From an uncultured Bacillota bacterium (GTDB lineage: Bacteria; Bacillota; Dethiobacteria; DTU022; UBA8154): DNA of 47,417 nucleotides. Where the stretch lies: positions 1 through 47,417 of the forward strand of contig CALJJZ010000027.1 of assembly GCA_937973635.1 (NCBI GenBank), given 5' to 3'. The translations under genes were made by a program, and so were the position numbers. The notes under the pieces were generated by a model. That model had not been told where the DNA came from, did not search any database, and saw only the letters and a list, made by a program, of their open reading frames with translations. Every line of letters begins with the position of its first letter. Position 1 is the first letter of the stretch. Shown one piece after another: positions 26,765 to 34,740 of this stretch.

Positions 26765-27250
26765 TCATTCCGCCGGGGCCGGCAGGCGGGCATGTTCAGG
26801 GATTTCTTCTTCACTCACCACGGCGGCAATTATCGCTTTAAAACGCTTGCCTTTGGCCAGGCGTTTTTCCTGCAGGCGCAACATAAAAAACGTCAGCAGC
26901 ATCAGTATTAGCCCCACACCCAGACCCCACATATCGGCGCTGTCTGCCAATCCCCGCGCCAGGGCAAGGCTGCGGCCGGCGAAGAGCCCGGCTAGCAAGG
27001 CAAGCAGGGGTAAAAGATACAGTAAAAACGCTGCCAGCAACATCTCCGCGTTTTTGGCCTCCAGGCGCACAAAGGCCCCTCTGGCGGCACCTATGGGGTT
27101 ATAGACCTCCACCAGGCGGTCCCGGTCTTTTTCAGGGTCGCCAAAAAAACCGCCGCAGCGCCCACAGTTGCTGCAAGAAAGGCTGGGGCGGACTTTTACG
27201 ATGGCTTTATCCTGTCCCTTTAGTTCCATTACCTGCCCGTAATGCTCCAA
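26765..27250 (-). CDS. RseC/MucC-type membrane protein (SoxR-reducing-system family)
   Basis: The 161-residue protein starts EHYGQVMELKGQDKAIVKV, has a cysteine cluster CSNCGRCGGFF (about residues 26-36), then two hydrophobic helices (LLAAFLLYLLPLLALLAGLF and GLGVGLILMLLTFFMLRL). This is the RseC/MucC layout; relatives act with the Rnf-like Rsx complex in reducing SoxR or in envelope stress, while the Firmicute role is unproven. The start is probably a TTG. It stands alone between the lysine operon and the Flx/Hdr locus, so a redox role beside the latter is only suggestive. Confidence 0.85.
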   Translation of the reverse strand: MEHYGQVMELKGQDKAIVKVRPSLSCSNCGRCGGFFGDPEKDRDRLVEVYNPIGAARGAFVRLEAKNAEMLLAAFLLYLLPLLALLAGLFAGRSLALARGLADSADMWGLGVGLILMLLTFFMLRLQEKRLAKGKRFKAIIAAVVSEEEIPEHARLPAPAE

Positions 27251-27429
27251 GACAGCTCACGTCCTTCCGTTACCCGGTTATGGCTTCAAGCTGCAGCCAA
27301 TCATCAGTAGTATAAAACAGGGGACAGGCCCGGATCAAGGATGAAATAAAGGTAAATAATGGGAACATCCCGGAAAGCAGCCGGCAAAGGCCGGGAGACG
27401 GTGTAAAAATATTGGTGCGAGCAGCACGA

Positions 27430-27462
27430 AAAGGGGCTAAACGCTCCTCTAGCCCCTTTTTG
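27430..27462 (-). terminator. Terminator at the end of the Hdr/Etf/Flx locus
   Basis: A 9-bp perfect hairpin, AAGGGGCTA with TAGCCCCTT, flanked by A and T runs on both sides, so it could work in both directions. It lies about 35 bases beyond the flxA-like stop codon. Confidence 0.8.
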
Positions 27463-27495
27463 TGCAGTTTACAAATCAAAATCCTGCCCCTAAAA

Positions 27496-28347
27496 TCAGG
27501 CAAAGGCTTCGGGTATATCTTTAAGGGTGGCATAGGTAAAGACGGGTCCGTCCTTGCAGACATACAAGCTGCCCACATTGCAGCGGCCGCACTTGCCAAT
27601 ACCGCATTTCATCCTGTTCTCCAGGGTCGTATAGATCTGGTCATCGGCAAAGTTTAATTTTTTAAGGTTTTCCAGGACAAAGCGGATCATAATCGGCGGT
27701 CCACAGGTAATGGCAATGGTGTTTTCAGGGGAAGGGCTTAAATCCATCAAAAGGGAGGGGACAAAGCCGACGTTGTACTCCCAGCCCTCTTCCTCCACGT
27801 CAATGGTGAGATGGCAGGAGAGGTCGTCGCGCCCGGACATGGCAGCGAACTCGTCCTTAAAGCAGAGATCCCCCGAGGTACGGGCGCCGTAGATCATAGT
27901 CAGGCCCGCGTACTGGTCCAGGTTGGCTTTGACGTATTCTACAATGGGGCGCAGGGGGGCCTGGCCAATCCCGCCGCCGATGGTAAGGATTTTCTTGCCC
28001 TTCCATTCGTCCACGGGGAAGGTGTTGCCGTAAGGGCCGCGTACTGTCAACTTATCCCCCGCTTCCAGCTCATGCAGCGCCTGGGTATTTTTGCCGGCGC
28101 GCATAATGGAAAAGCGCAAAAAGTCGCCCTCCGTGGGAGAGCAAGAGATACAGAACATGCTTTCCCCCACACCCAGCTGGCCCACCATGGCGCACTGTCC
28201 CGGCTGGTGGCGCCAGTTTTTCCTGGCCACGGGGTCATCCAGCGTTACCTTGAAGGTCTTGACGCAACGTTCGCCCACGGTTTCAAACCAGGCGTCCTCA
28301 ATCGTTGCCACATAGGGAATATAAGGGTTGGCGTTATTACACATCAT
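27496..28347 (-). CDS. flxA: FAD/NAD(P)-binding oxidoreductase, FlxA-like
   Basis: The 283-residue protein has an N-terminal FAD domain (about residues 10-110, with HQPGQCAMVGQLGVGESMF), an NAD(P)-binding Rossmann domain (KILTIGGGIGQAPLRPIVEY, about 127; TCGPPIMIRFVLENL) and a C-terminal [2Fe-2S] site CGIGKCGRCNVGSLYVC (about 252). This is the layout of FlxA and of the AsrB/PyrK/HydG group. In FlxABCD-HdrABC the FlxA subunit takes electrons from NADH. Its start (28347 or 28344) overlaps the flxB-like stop, with AAGGAGG upstream. It ends the operon. The symbol is by analogy. Confidence 0.85.
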   Translation of the reverse strand: MMCNNANPYIPYVATIEDAWFETVGERCVKTFKVTLDDPVARKNWRHQPGQCAMVGQLGVGESMFCISCSPTEGDFLRFSIMRAGKNTQALHELEAGDKLTVRGPYGNTFPVDEWKGKKILTIGGGIGQAPLRPIVEYVKANLDQYAGLTMIYGARTSGDLCFKDEFAAMSGRDDLSCHLTIDVEEEGWEYNVGFVPSLLMDLSPSPENTIAITCGPPIMIRFVLENLKKLNFADDQIYTTLENRMKCGIGKCGRCNVGSLYVCKDGPVFTYATLKDIPEAFA

Positions 28348-29363
28348 AGCGCCTCCTTTACCTGCCGCAGGATCTCGACCAGATCGATATTCACCGGGCA
28401 GTAGTTGATGCAGCGTCCACAACCGACACACGCAGTGTGGCCAAACTTTTGCACAAAGTAGCTGTATTTATGGTTAATACGGTTGCGCGTCCGTTCACGG
28501 CGCGTGGGACGGGGATTATGGCCGGAGGCATGGAGGGTGTATTCCTTGAACATACACGAATCCCACATACGGCAGCGGCGCCCCTCAAGCCCTTCTACCT
28601 CGTCCTGGATGTCGAAACAGTGGCAGGTGGGACAGAGGAAAGTACAGATGCCGCAGCCAAGGCAGGAATTGGCTGTCTCCTGCCAGAGGCTGTGCTCCCA
28701 GAGGCCCGGCAGCTTTTCCGCTACACCTGCTGTCTCCACTTTGCGTGTAATCATCTGTTCTGCCTGCCCGTGCAGGCTTTCAGCTGCTTCCCGGTCACCG
28801 GCTGCCGCCGTCTCCACCGTTTCCCCGGCAAGGGCCAGGAGCTTTTCTCCCTTCTCCGTCAGGGGCTGCAGCAGGTAAGCATCACCCAGATCCGTCATCA
28901 GCAGATCCAGGCCTACAGTAGATGCGGGGCCGCCGCCTAGGGAAAGACAGAAACAGTTGACGCACGGCTTGTTGCAGGCTAGGCCCACCACTGTAGCTTT
29001 CCGCCGTTCCTGGTAATAGGGATCGTTATAATCCCAGCCAAAGAGGCTGTCAACTATCACCTGGGCGCGGGCATCGCAGGGTCTGACCCCGAGGACAATA
29101 TCTACGCCTCCCATTGCCGGCTGCTGGATCTCCGTATTGCCGACCTCATAACGGTAAAGCGTCTCCGTTTGAGGGAAAAAGACGCTCTTGGGCGGCACTG
29201 TGGTATTGCTCATCTCCAGCTCCACTTTGCCGCTATCCGTCACAGGAGCAAAGCGCAGGCTTTCACCCACCTTCTGGGGGGCGTAAAGCTTTTGCTCGGC
29301 CAGCGTGGCCAGAAAATCAGCAAACTTCTCTTTACGCACTTTTTTCATATCCATTAAGTCCAC
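28344..29363 (-). CDS. flxB: 4Fe-4S dicluster protein, FlxB/AsrA-like
   Basis: The 339-residue protein carries two ferredoxin-type clusters near the C-terminus: CLGCGICTFLCPTCHCFD (about residues 221-238) and CVGCGRCINYCPVNI (about 305-320). The N-terminal half contains DIVLGVRPCDARAQ and LACNKPCVNCFC, found in AsrA and HycB-related proteins. It probably wires FlxA to FlxD/HdrA. A TGA stop overlaps the flxA start and two bases separate it from flxC. An AsrA function is possible from sequence, but there is no asrC here. Confidence 0.85.
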   Translation of the reverse strand: MDLMDMKKVRKEKFADFLATLAEQKLYAPQKVGESLRFAPVTDSGKVELEMSNTTVPPKSVFFPQTETLYRYEVGNTEIQQPAMGGVDIVLGVRPCDARAQVIVDSLFGWDYNDPYYQERRKATVVGLACNKPCVNCFCLSLGGGPASTVGLDLLMTDLGDAYLLQPLTEKGEKLLALAGETVETAAAGDREAAESLHGQAEQMITRKVETAGVAEKLPGLWEHSLWQETANSCLGCGICTFLCPTCHCFDIQDEVEGLEGRRCRMWDSCMFKEYTLHASGHNPRPTRRERTRNRINHKYSYFVQKFGHTACVGCGRCINYCPVNIDLVEILRQVKEAL

Positions 29364-29365
29364 CT

Positions 29366-30349
29366 CTAGAGAATGAAGTCTTCTTTGTCGTCGGGTCGAT
29401 AACTGGCCTGTAACGGTTTGGCTTCGGGATCCACTCCCGGTTCGTATGCATATTTATCCCGTACCTCTTTGGTCAGCTTTCTGTTGAGCTTCATCAGAGG
29501 TATATCCACGGGACAGACCCGTTCACACTCACCGCATTCAATACAACGCCCGGCCAGGTGAAAAGCCCTGGCCAGGTGAAAGGCCGTATTTTCGGCGGTA
29601 TTGACCGAACGCATAATCCACTGGGGGTTCAACCTGTCCAGCACACAGTCCTCACAGTAACACATGGGGCAAACATTGCGGCAAGAATAGCAGCGCATAC
29701 AGCTGGCAAATTTTTCTTCCCAGAAGCCCCAGCGCTGCTGCGGGCTGCCCGCCTCCAGCTCCCTGACATCGACATAGTCATCGCTGCCCCAGACCGCCAC
29801 CTCTTCCCAGACTGTTACATCGGCAATTACGGGATTGGGGTAACGGCAAGTGAGGCATTTGCCGGCCAGCACCTCCTGTCGGGGCACCGCCACGCTGCCG
29901 CCAGGCAGGTTAAAGACCACCGTGTCACCGTCCCACACGGCGCTTACCGCTTCCCGGACATCAGGGAACTTCGCTTCGACTTTTTTCTGGTCAATAACCC
30001 CGCGGCAGGGGCAGCCGATTACCAGAACCCTTTCCCGGCTAATCCCCTGCTCCACCAGCTGCTGCACCACCGCCCGGCTGTCACAACCTTTAACCAGCAG
30101 AGCCACTTTACGGCTGTCCGGTTCCTGTCCCCGGGGCACCGGGAGCTTCTCCGCCAAGGTAAGGTAGGTGGCCAGGTTGTTGGTGCAGAGGGGTGAAAAA
30201 ATGAGCTCCTCCGCCTCCTCCGGCGTACTCATAAAATAAGGAGCGGCACGGAAACCATAAGTGCCCTGTCTCCAGCCAATCAGATATTTTACATCATCCC
30301 GGGAGATAGTCTCCCTGGCTATCTCCTTGAGCTTGTCTACGTTCACCAA
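29366..30349 (-). CDS. flxC: 4Fe-4S dicluster/F420H2-dehydrogenase-beta-like protein, FlxC-like
   Basis: The 327-residue protein has an N-terminal domain with ALLVKGCDSRAVVQQLVEQG and VIGCPCRGVID (about residues 87-120), as in the coenzyme F420 hydrogenase/dehydrogenase beta group, then CLTCRYPNP, and two iron-sulfur clusters CMRCYSCRNVCPMCYCEDC (about 218) and CIECGECERVCPVDIPL (about 272). It probably relays electrons between FlxA/B and FlxD-HdrA. It starts 13 bases after flxD and lies two bases before flxB. Confidence 0.85.
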   Translation of the reverse strand: MVNVDKLKEIARETISRDDVKYLIGWRQGTYGFRAAPYFMSTPEEAEELIFSPLCTNNLATYLTLAEKLPVPRGQEPDSRKVALLVKGCDSRAVVQQLVEQGISRERVLVIGCPCRGVIDQKKVEAKFPDVREAVSAVWDGDTVVFNLPGGSVAVPRQEVLAGKCLTCRYPNPVIADVTVWEEVAVWGSDDYVDVRELEAGSPQQRWGFWEEKFASCMRCYSCRNVCPMCYCEDCVLDRLNPQWIMRSVNTAENTAFHLARAFHLAGRCIECGECERVCPVDIPLMKLNRKLTKEVRDKYAYEPGVDPEAKPLQASYRPDDKEDFIL

Positions 30350-30362
30350 GAGATCATCCCCC

Positions 30363-30794
30363 TTACCAATTAATTTTGGCGCGCCGGAACTGCTTAAAGG
30401 GCCCGGCCTCCTTCGCCTTTTTGGTTACTTCCCCTACTACATCTTTCCATTTGGCCCCTTCGGAAGCGGAGACCCAGCTCATATTGAAACGGCCCGGTTC
30501 CACACCCACATACTCGAGCAGTTCCCGCAGCAGGGTAAAACGGCGCCGCGCATAAAAATTGCCCTCCATATAATGGCAGTCTCCCGGATGGCAGCCTGAA
30601 ACCAACACCCCGTCCGCGCCCTGCTGCAGGGCATTGACCACATAGAGGGGGTTTACGCGCCCGCTGCACATGACACGGATGACATTGAGGTTAGAGGGAT
30701 AGTGGGTACGACTGGTCCCCGCCAGGTCCGCCCCGGCATAGGAACACCAGTTACACAAAAAGGCCACGACGTTGGGTTCAAATTCCGTACTCAT
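30363..30794 (-). CDS. flxD: MvhD/FlxD-type electron-transfer protein (hydrogenase iron-sulfur subunit)
   Basis: The 143-residue protein matches methyl-viologen hydrogenase delta subunit: AFLCNWCSYAGADLAGTSR (residues about 11-29), IRVMCSGRVNPLYVVNAL (about 39) and GVLVSGCHPGDCHYMEGN (about 62-79). These cysteines bind a [2Fe-2S] centre that passes electrons to HdrA. In some relatives one cysteine is selenocysteine; here all are Cys codons, although Sec machinery is encoded 6 kb away. It overlaps the hdrA stop by four bases. Confidence 0.92.
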   Translation of the reverse strand: MSTEFEPNVVAFLCNWCSYAGADLAGTSRTHYPSNLNVIRVMCSGRVNPLYVVNALQQGADGVLVSGCHPGDCHYMEGNFYARRRFTLLRELLEYVGVEPGRFNMSWVSASEGAKWKDVVGEVTKKAKEAGPFKQFRRAKINW

Positions 30795-32791
30795 CTCATG
30801 ACCCCCAATACAGCAATTTGTGGCAGGATCTGCCTATCCATAAAGGACTTCTGCTGGGCGGACCCGGAGAAACAGGCCGCCGCACAGGCGCCGCAGCCCT
30901 TGCAAAGGGCCTCGTTGACCCGCCCTACCTGCACAGGGTTGCCCATGCGGCTAATGGTAACCAGTTCAATGGCGCCGTAAGGACAAATCTCCACACAGTA
31001 GCCGCAGCCGCGGCAGGTATTCTCATTAATAAAGGAAATCTGGGCCTGGATCTTTACTTTCCCGCTGGAAAGGAGCACCAGGGCGGAAGAAGCGGCGCCC
31101 TTGGCCTGGGCCACTGTGTCCGGGATATCCTTGGGCCCCTGGGCGCAGCCGGCCAGGAAAACCCCGTCTGTAGCCGTATCCACGGGGGCCAGTTTGGGAT
31201 GGGCTTCGAGATAGAAGCGGTCTGCCGACTGGGAAAGGCGCAGGATGTCGATAATCTCCCGGGCGTCCTTGCGCGGCTCCAAGCCTACGGCCAGCACAAC
31301 CATATCCACCTCGTCCTCCAGGGGGGTGGCTGCCAGGGTATCCTCCACTTTGATGACCAGCTTGTCCCCCCGTTTGAAGATCTCTGAGGGGTTGCCGCGG
31401 ATATAACGGATGCCTTCTCGCCGCACCCGGTCGTAAAACTCCTCAAAGCCCTTGCCGAAGGCGCGCACGTCCATATAATAAATGCGTACATTGGCCCCGG
31501 GAATTTTTTCTTCCACAAGGTGGGCCAGCTTGGCTGTATACATACAGCAGACACGGGAGCAGTATTCGTTGCCCACGCTTTTATCCCTGGAACCCACGCA
31601 CTTGATAAAGGCGATATCTTTGGGGACAAAGGCGTTCTCGCCTTCGCCCAGCACAATATTGCCGCCTGTGGGGCCGGAAGCGGAAACAAGGCGCTCCAGC
31701 TCCAGGCCGGTTAAAACATTGTCGTAGTCGGCGTAGCCGTATTCCGGTTTACGCGTGGGGTCAAAAGTGTCAAAACCGGTGGCCACGATTACCGTCCCCA
31801 CTTTGAATTCCACAATCTCGTCCTGCTGCTCGAAGTTAATGGCGCCGGCGGTGCAGGCATCGGCGCACTTGGGCGATTTGCCACACTTGCCCCTTGTCAG
31901 GTAGAGGCAGCGTTCCGGGTCAATAGTGTACTTGGCCGGAACAGCCTGGGGGAAAGGCAGGTAGATAGCCGACCGCTTGCCCATGCCCATATCAAATTCG
32001 CTGGGAATACGGCCTTTCAGGCGGCATTCTTCGGCGCAGATACCGCAACCGGTACATTTGTCCACATCTACATAGCGCGCTTTTTTGCGCACCTTTACGT
32101 CAAAATTTCCCACGTAACCGGAGATATCCTCCACCTGGGAATAAGCCAAAAGCTCGATATTGGGATGGTTGGCCACATCCACCATCTTGGGCGTAAGGAT
32201 ACAGGCAGAGCAGTCCAGGGTGGGGAAAGTCTTGTCCAGCTGGGACATGCGCCCCCCTACCGAAGGGGTCTTCTCCACGAGATAGACTTTGAAACCAGCA
32301 TTGGCAATATCCAAAGCCGCCTGGATGCCGGCGATACCGCCACCGATGACCAGAGAAGCGGGCTCCACCTCCACTTCTTTCTCATAGAGGGGCTCCAGCA
32401 GGCGCGCCTTGGCCACAGCGGCATAAACCAGCTTTTTAGCCTTGGCTGTAGCTTCCTCCCGGTCCTCATGAACCCAGGAGCACTGCTCCCGGATATTGGC
32501 CATCTCCAGGTAATAGGGGTTCAGGCCCGCAGCGGCCAGAGTCTTGCGGAAAGTATTTTCGTGCATGCGCGGCGAGCATGAAGCTACAACGATACGGTTT
32601 AAACCTTCTTTTTCTACATCGTCCCGGATCAACAACTGGCCCGGATCTGAACACATATAGGCGTAGTTGCGCACAACTTTGACGTTGGGCAACCGGGAAG
32701 CGAACTCCCTGACGGCCTCAACATCCACCGTCCTGGCGATGTTGACACCGCAGTGACAGACATAAACGCCGATTTTGGGTTTGTTGTTCAT
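30791..32791 (-). CDS. hdrA: Heterodisulfide-reductase-type flavoprotein HdrA
   Basis: HdrA is the FAD protein thought to split electron pairs between a high- and a low-potential acceptor. The 666-residue protein shows the N-terminal KIGVYVCHCGVNIA, the FAD site SLVIGGGIAGIQAALDIANA (about residue 142), the HdrA motif TLDCSACILTPKM (about 190, Cys instead of Sec), an inserted cluster CTGCGICAEEC, and two C-terminal [4Fe-4S] motifs CRGCGYCVEICPYGA and CKGCGACAAACFSG (about 600-640). Length is typical. I place the start at 32791 (MNNKPK); in-frame codons continue upstream to 32815. A 134-base gap holding a tandem repeat separates it from etfA. Confidence 0.93.
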   Translation of the reverse strand: MNNKPKIGVYVCHCGVNIARTVDVEAVREFASRLPNVKVVRNYAYMCSDPGQLLIRDDVEKEGLNRIVVASCSPRMHENTFRKTLAAAGLNPYYLEMANIREQCSWVHEDREEATAKAKKLVYAAVAKARLLEPLYEKEVEVEPASLVIGGGIAGIQAALDIANAGFKVYLVEKTPSVGGRMSQLDKTFPTLDCSACILTPKMVDVANHPNIELLAYSQVEDISGYVGNFDVKVRKKARYVDVDKCTGCGICAEECRLKGRIPSEFDMGMGKRSAIYLPFPQAVPAKYTIDPERCLYLTRGKCGKSPKCADACTAGAINFEQQDEIVEFKVGTVIVATGFDTFDPTRKPEYGYADYDNVLTGLELERLVSASGPTGGNIVLGEGENAFVPKDIAFIKCVGSRDKSVGNEYCSRVCCMYTAKLAHLVEEKIPGANVRIYYMDVRAFGKGFEEFYDRVRREGIRYIRGNPSEIFKRGDKLVIKVEDTLAATPLEDEVDMVVLAVGLEPRKDAREIIDILRLSQSADRFYLEAHPKLAPVDTATDGVFLAGCAQGPKDIPDTVAQAKGAASSALVLLSSGKVKIQAQISFINENTCRGCGYCVEICPYGAIELVTISRMGNPVQVGRVNEALCKGCGACAAACFSGSAQQKSFMDRQILPQIAVLGVMR

Positions 32792-32850
32792 TGCGTTATT
32801 CCATCCTCCAGCCAAAGTTAACTGCCAAACAACGAACAGGGAAAAACTGC

Positions 32851-32882
32851 GGAACGGTCAAGACCATGGAACGGTCAAGACC
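32851..32882. repeat. Tandem 17-bp repeat between etfA and hdrA
   Basis: GGAACGGTCAAGACC occurs at 32851-32865 and again at 32868-32882, separated by AT. Each copy contains the small palindrome GGTC-TT-GACC on the minus strand. Candidate operator or mRNA structure inside the operon; function unknown. Confidence 0.7.
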
Positions 32883-32925
32883 GCCCCCCAGAATTATCTG
32901 AAACCACGAAAGTAATGCCCGCTGT

Positions 32926-33900
32926 TTAGCCTTTGAGTTCCTTCAGTTTCTCCGTCAGCTTGGGTACTACTTTGAACAGGTCATCCACGATCCCGAGATC
33001 AGCTACAGAGAAGATGGGGGCATCGGGGTCCTTGTTGATAGCAACAATAGTCTTGGCCCCCTTCATGCCGGCCAGATGCTGGAAAGCCCCGGAGATACCG
33101 ATGGCCACGTAGAGCTTGGGCTTTACCGTCTTCCCCGAGGTGCCCACCTGGCGGTCATGCCCCAGCCAGCCTGCATCGATAGCCGCCCGGGAACCGCAGA
33201 TGTCCGCCTTCATGGCCTTAGCGAGCTCCTCGATAAGGGGCATATTCTTCTCTTCTTTAATCCCCCGCCCCACAGCCACAAGGATCTCCGATTGGGTAAT
33301 ATCCACATCGCCCACTTCCGCCGCCACATATTCCACAAAACGGCGGTAGGCAATATCTTCCTGCAGCGGCGAGGCGACCTTCTCTATGCTGCCGCTCTTG
33401 TTTGGCTCCCCTGCTTCCAGCGAGGCTTCGCGGAAGGTCAGGAGGTAAGGGGGTTCTCCTTTAAAGGAAAAGTTGGCGTTGACTTTGCCCTGGTAAAACT
33501 GGCGTACGGGCTTGAGCTTGCCGTCTACAAGATTAATTTCAATTACATCGGAAATAAAGGGGAGCTTCAGCTCCACCGCCAGGGCCGGCGCTAAGTCCAC
33601 GCCCTGAGTAGTATGGCCAATCATGAAAAGTTCCGGCTTATGCTCCTGAATCAGGGGAGCCAGGGCTTTTTGATACTTCTCCGAGTTATAGTCAGCAAAG
33701 AGGGGATCGTCCACATAAAGGACGCGGTCGGCATAACCCCTCAGTTTTTCGGCGAAGGCATCGACGCCGCTGCCCAGCAGCACAGCCACTACTTCGCCGC
33801 CCGTTTGCCAGGCTACCGCCGCAGCTTTGGTCAACATCTCCAGGGTAATATCCCTGAGTTCTCCCTGGCGGTGCTCCGCCAGCACAAATACGTTACCCAT
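32926..33900 (-). CDS. etfA: Electron transfer flavoprotein alpha subunit
   Basis: FAD-binding half of an Etf heterodimer. The 324-residue protein has the N-terminal Etf domain ([20 protein letters not shown]) and the C-terminal FAD domain: [12 protein letters not shown] (about residue 208), [20 protein letters not shown] (about 237-256), [18 protein letters not shown] and [20 protein letters not shown]. No ferredoxin-like insertion is present. etfB ends one base before its ATG. Bifurcating and non-bifurcating Etf cannot be separated by eye with confidence. Confidence 0.95.
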   Translation of the reverse strand: MGNVFVLAEHRQGELRDITLEMLTKAAAVAWQTGGEVVAVLLGSGVDAFAEKLRGYADRVLYVDDPLFADYNSEKYQKALAPLIQEHKPELFMIGHTTQGVDLAPALAVELKLPFISDVIEINLVDGKLKPVRQFYQGKVNANFSFKGEPPYLLTFREASLEAGEPNKSGSIEKVASPLQEDIAYRRFVEYVAAEVGDVDITQSEILVAVGRGIKEEKNMPLIEELAKAMKADICGSRAAIDAGWLGHDRQVGTSGKTVKPKLYVAIGISGAFQHLAGMKGAKTIVAINKDPDAPIFSVADLGIVDDLFKVVPKLTEKLKELKG

Positions 33901-34689
33901 TTATAGTAGCCCCCCTTTTACCAATTTCTCCGCCAGGAGCGCCGCTTTCTCCTCCGGCTCGCCCTCCAAGATCTCCGCTTTGGATTCCACTTCGGGAATA
34001 TAGAAGTTTTCCAGAGCAATGAGGGAGGCTGCTTCGCTTACTTCCTCCGGAGCTACACCCAGATCTTCCAGCTTCAGGACGGTCAATTCCTTTTTCTGCG
34101 CCAGTCTGATCCCTTTAATCGGCGCATAGCGGGGCTCGTTGATCCCGGTCTGAATGGTAATTACAGCGGGCAGATCCATCTCCACGACCTCGGAGATACC
34201 GCCTTCCAGCTCACGGTAAACCTTCACTTTACCGTCACCGGCTTCCACTTTTTTGACCATGGCCGCATGGGGCACGCCCAGTTCTTCAGCCAGAGCTACA
34301 CCTACCGCCATATTGCCGTCGTCGCTGGCCATACAACCGGTGAGGACAAGGTCAAACTCCTTCCCCTTTATGGCTGCAGCAAGCACCTTGGCTACCTGCA
34401 GGGGGTCGACTTCGTTGATCCGGGGGTCGTCGATGCGTATGGCGCTGTCGCAGCCCTTGGCCAGGGCCATGCGGATCATCATATCCGCATCCTGCGTCCC
34501 AGCGCAGACGATCTGGACATTGCCCCCTTTTGCTTCCTTAAGCAGCACAGCTTCCTCTACGGCATAGTTGTCGGATTCGTTAATGTCGAAGGAGAACTTG
34601 CTGCTATCTACGCCCCGGCCCGTATCGTCCACCTTTACAATGGCTTCAGAGGTATCGGGTACCCTTTTGATACAAACAAAAATATTCAT
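33901..34689 (-). CDS. etfB: Electron transfer flavoprotein beta subunit
   Basis: Partner of EtfA; in bifurcating Etfs this subunit binds the NAD(H)-reacting FAD, in others AMP. The 262-residue protein begins NIFVCIKRVPDTSEAIVKVD and has NESDNYAVEEAVLLKEA (about residue 37), LVLTGCMASDDGNMAVGVAL (about 113) and PAVITIQTGINEPRYAPIKG (about 172), all normal for the family. It lies 50 bases after the HdrD-like gene and abuts etfA, so all three should be cotranscribed. Confidence 0.95.
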   Translation of the reverse strand: MNIFVCIKRVPDTSEAIVKVDDTGRGVDSSKFSFDINESDNYAVEEAVLLKEAKGGNVQIVCAGTQDADMMIRMALAKGCDSAIRIDDPRINEVDPLQVAKVLAAAIKGKEFDLVLTGCMASDDGNMAVGVALAEELGVPHAAMVKKVEAGDGKVKVYRELEGGISEVVEMDLPAVITIQTGINEPRYAPIKGIRLAQKKELTVLKLEDLGVAPEEVSEAASLIALENFYIPEVESKAEILEGEPEEKAALLAEKLVKGGLL

Positions 34690-34740
34690 TCTTTACTCCA
34701 CCTCCTACTGTTTTACATCCAGCTCCGGCCTGCCAAAGAG

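Noticed and set aside
27270-27599. Minus-strand frame at the end of the flx operon
   Set aside because: It overlaps the flxA-like C-terminus and runs across the terminator hairpin.
28344-28347. Anaerobic sulfite reductase (asrAB) reading of the flxB/flxA pair
   Set aside because: The proteins resemble AsrA and AsrB, but there is no asrC sirohaem subunit and the mvhD-hdrA context fits Flx better.
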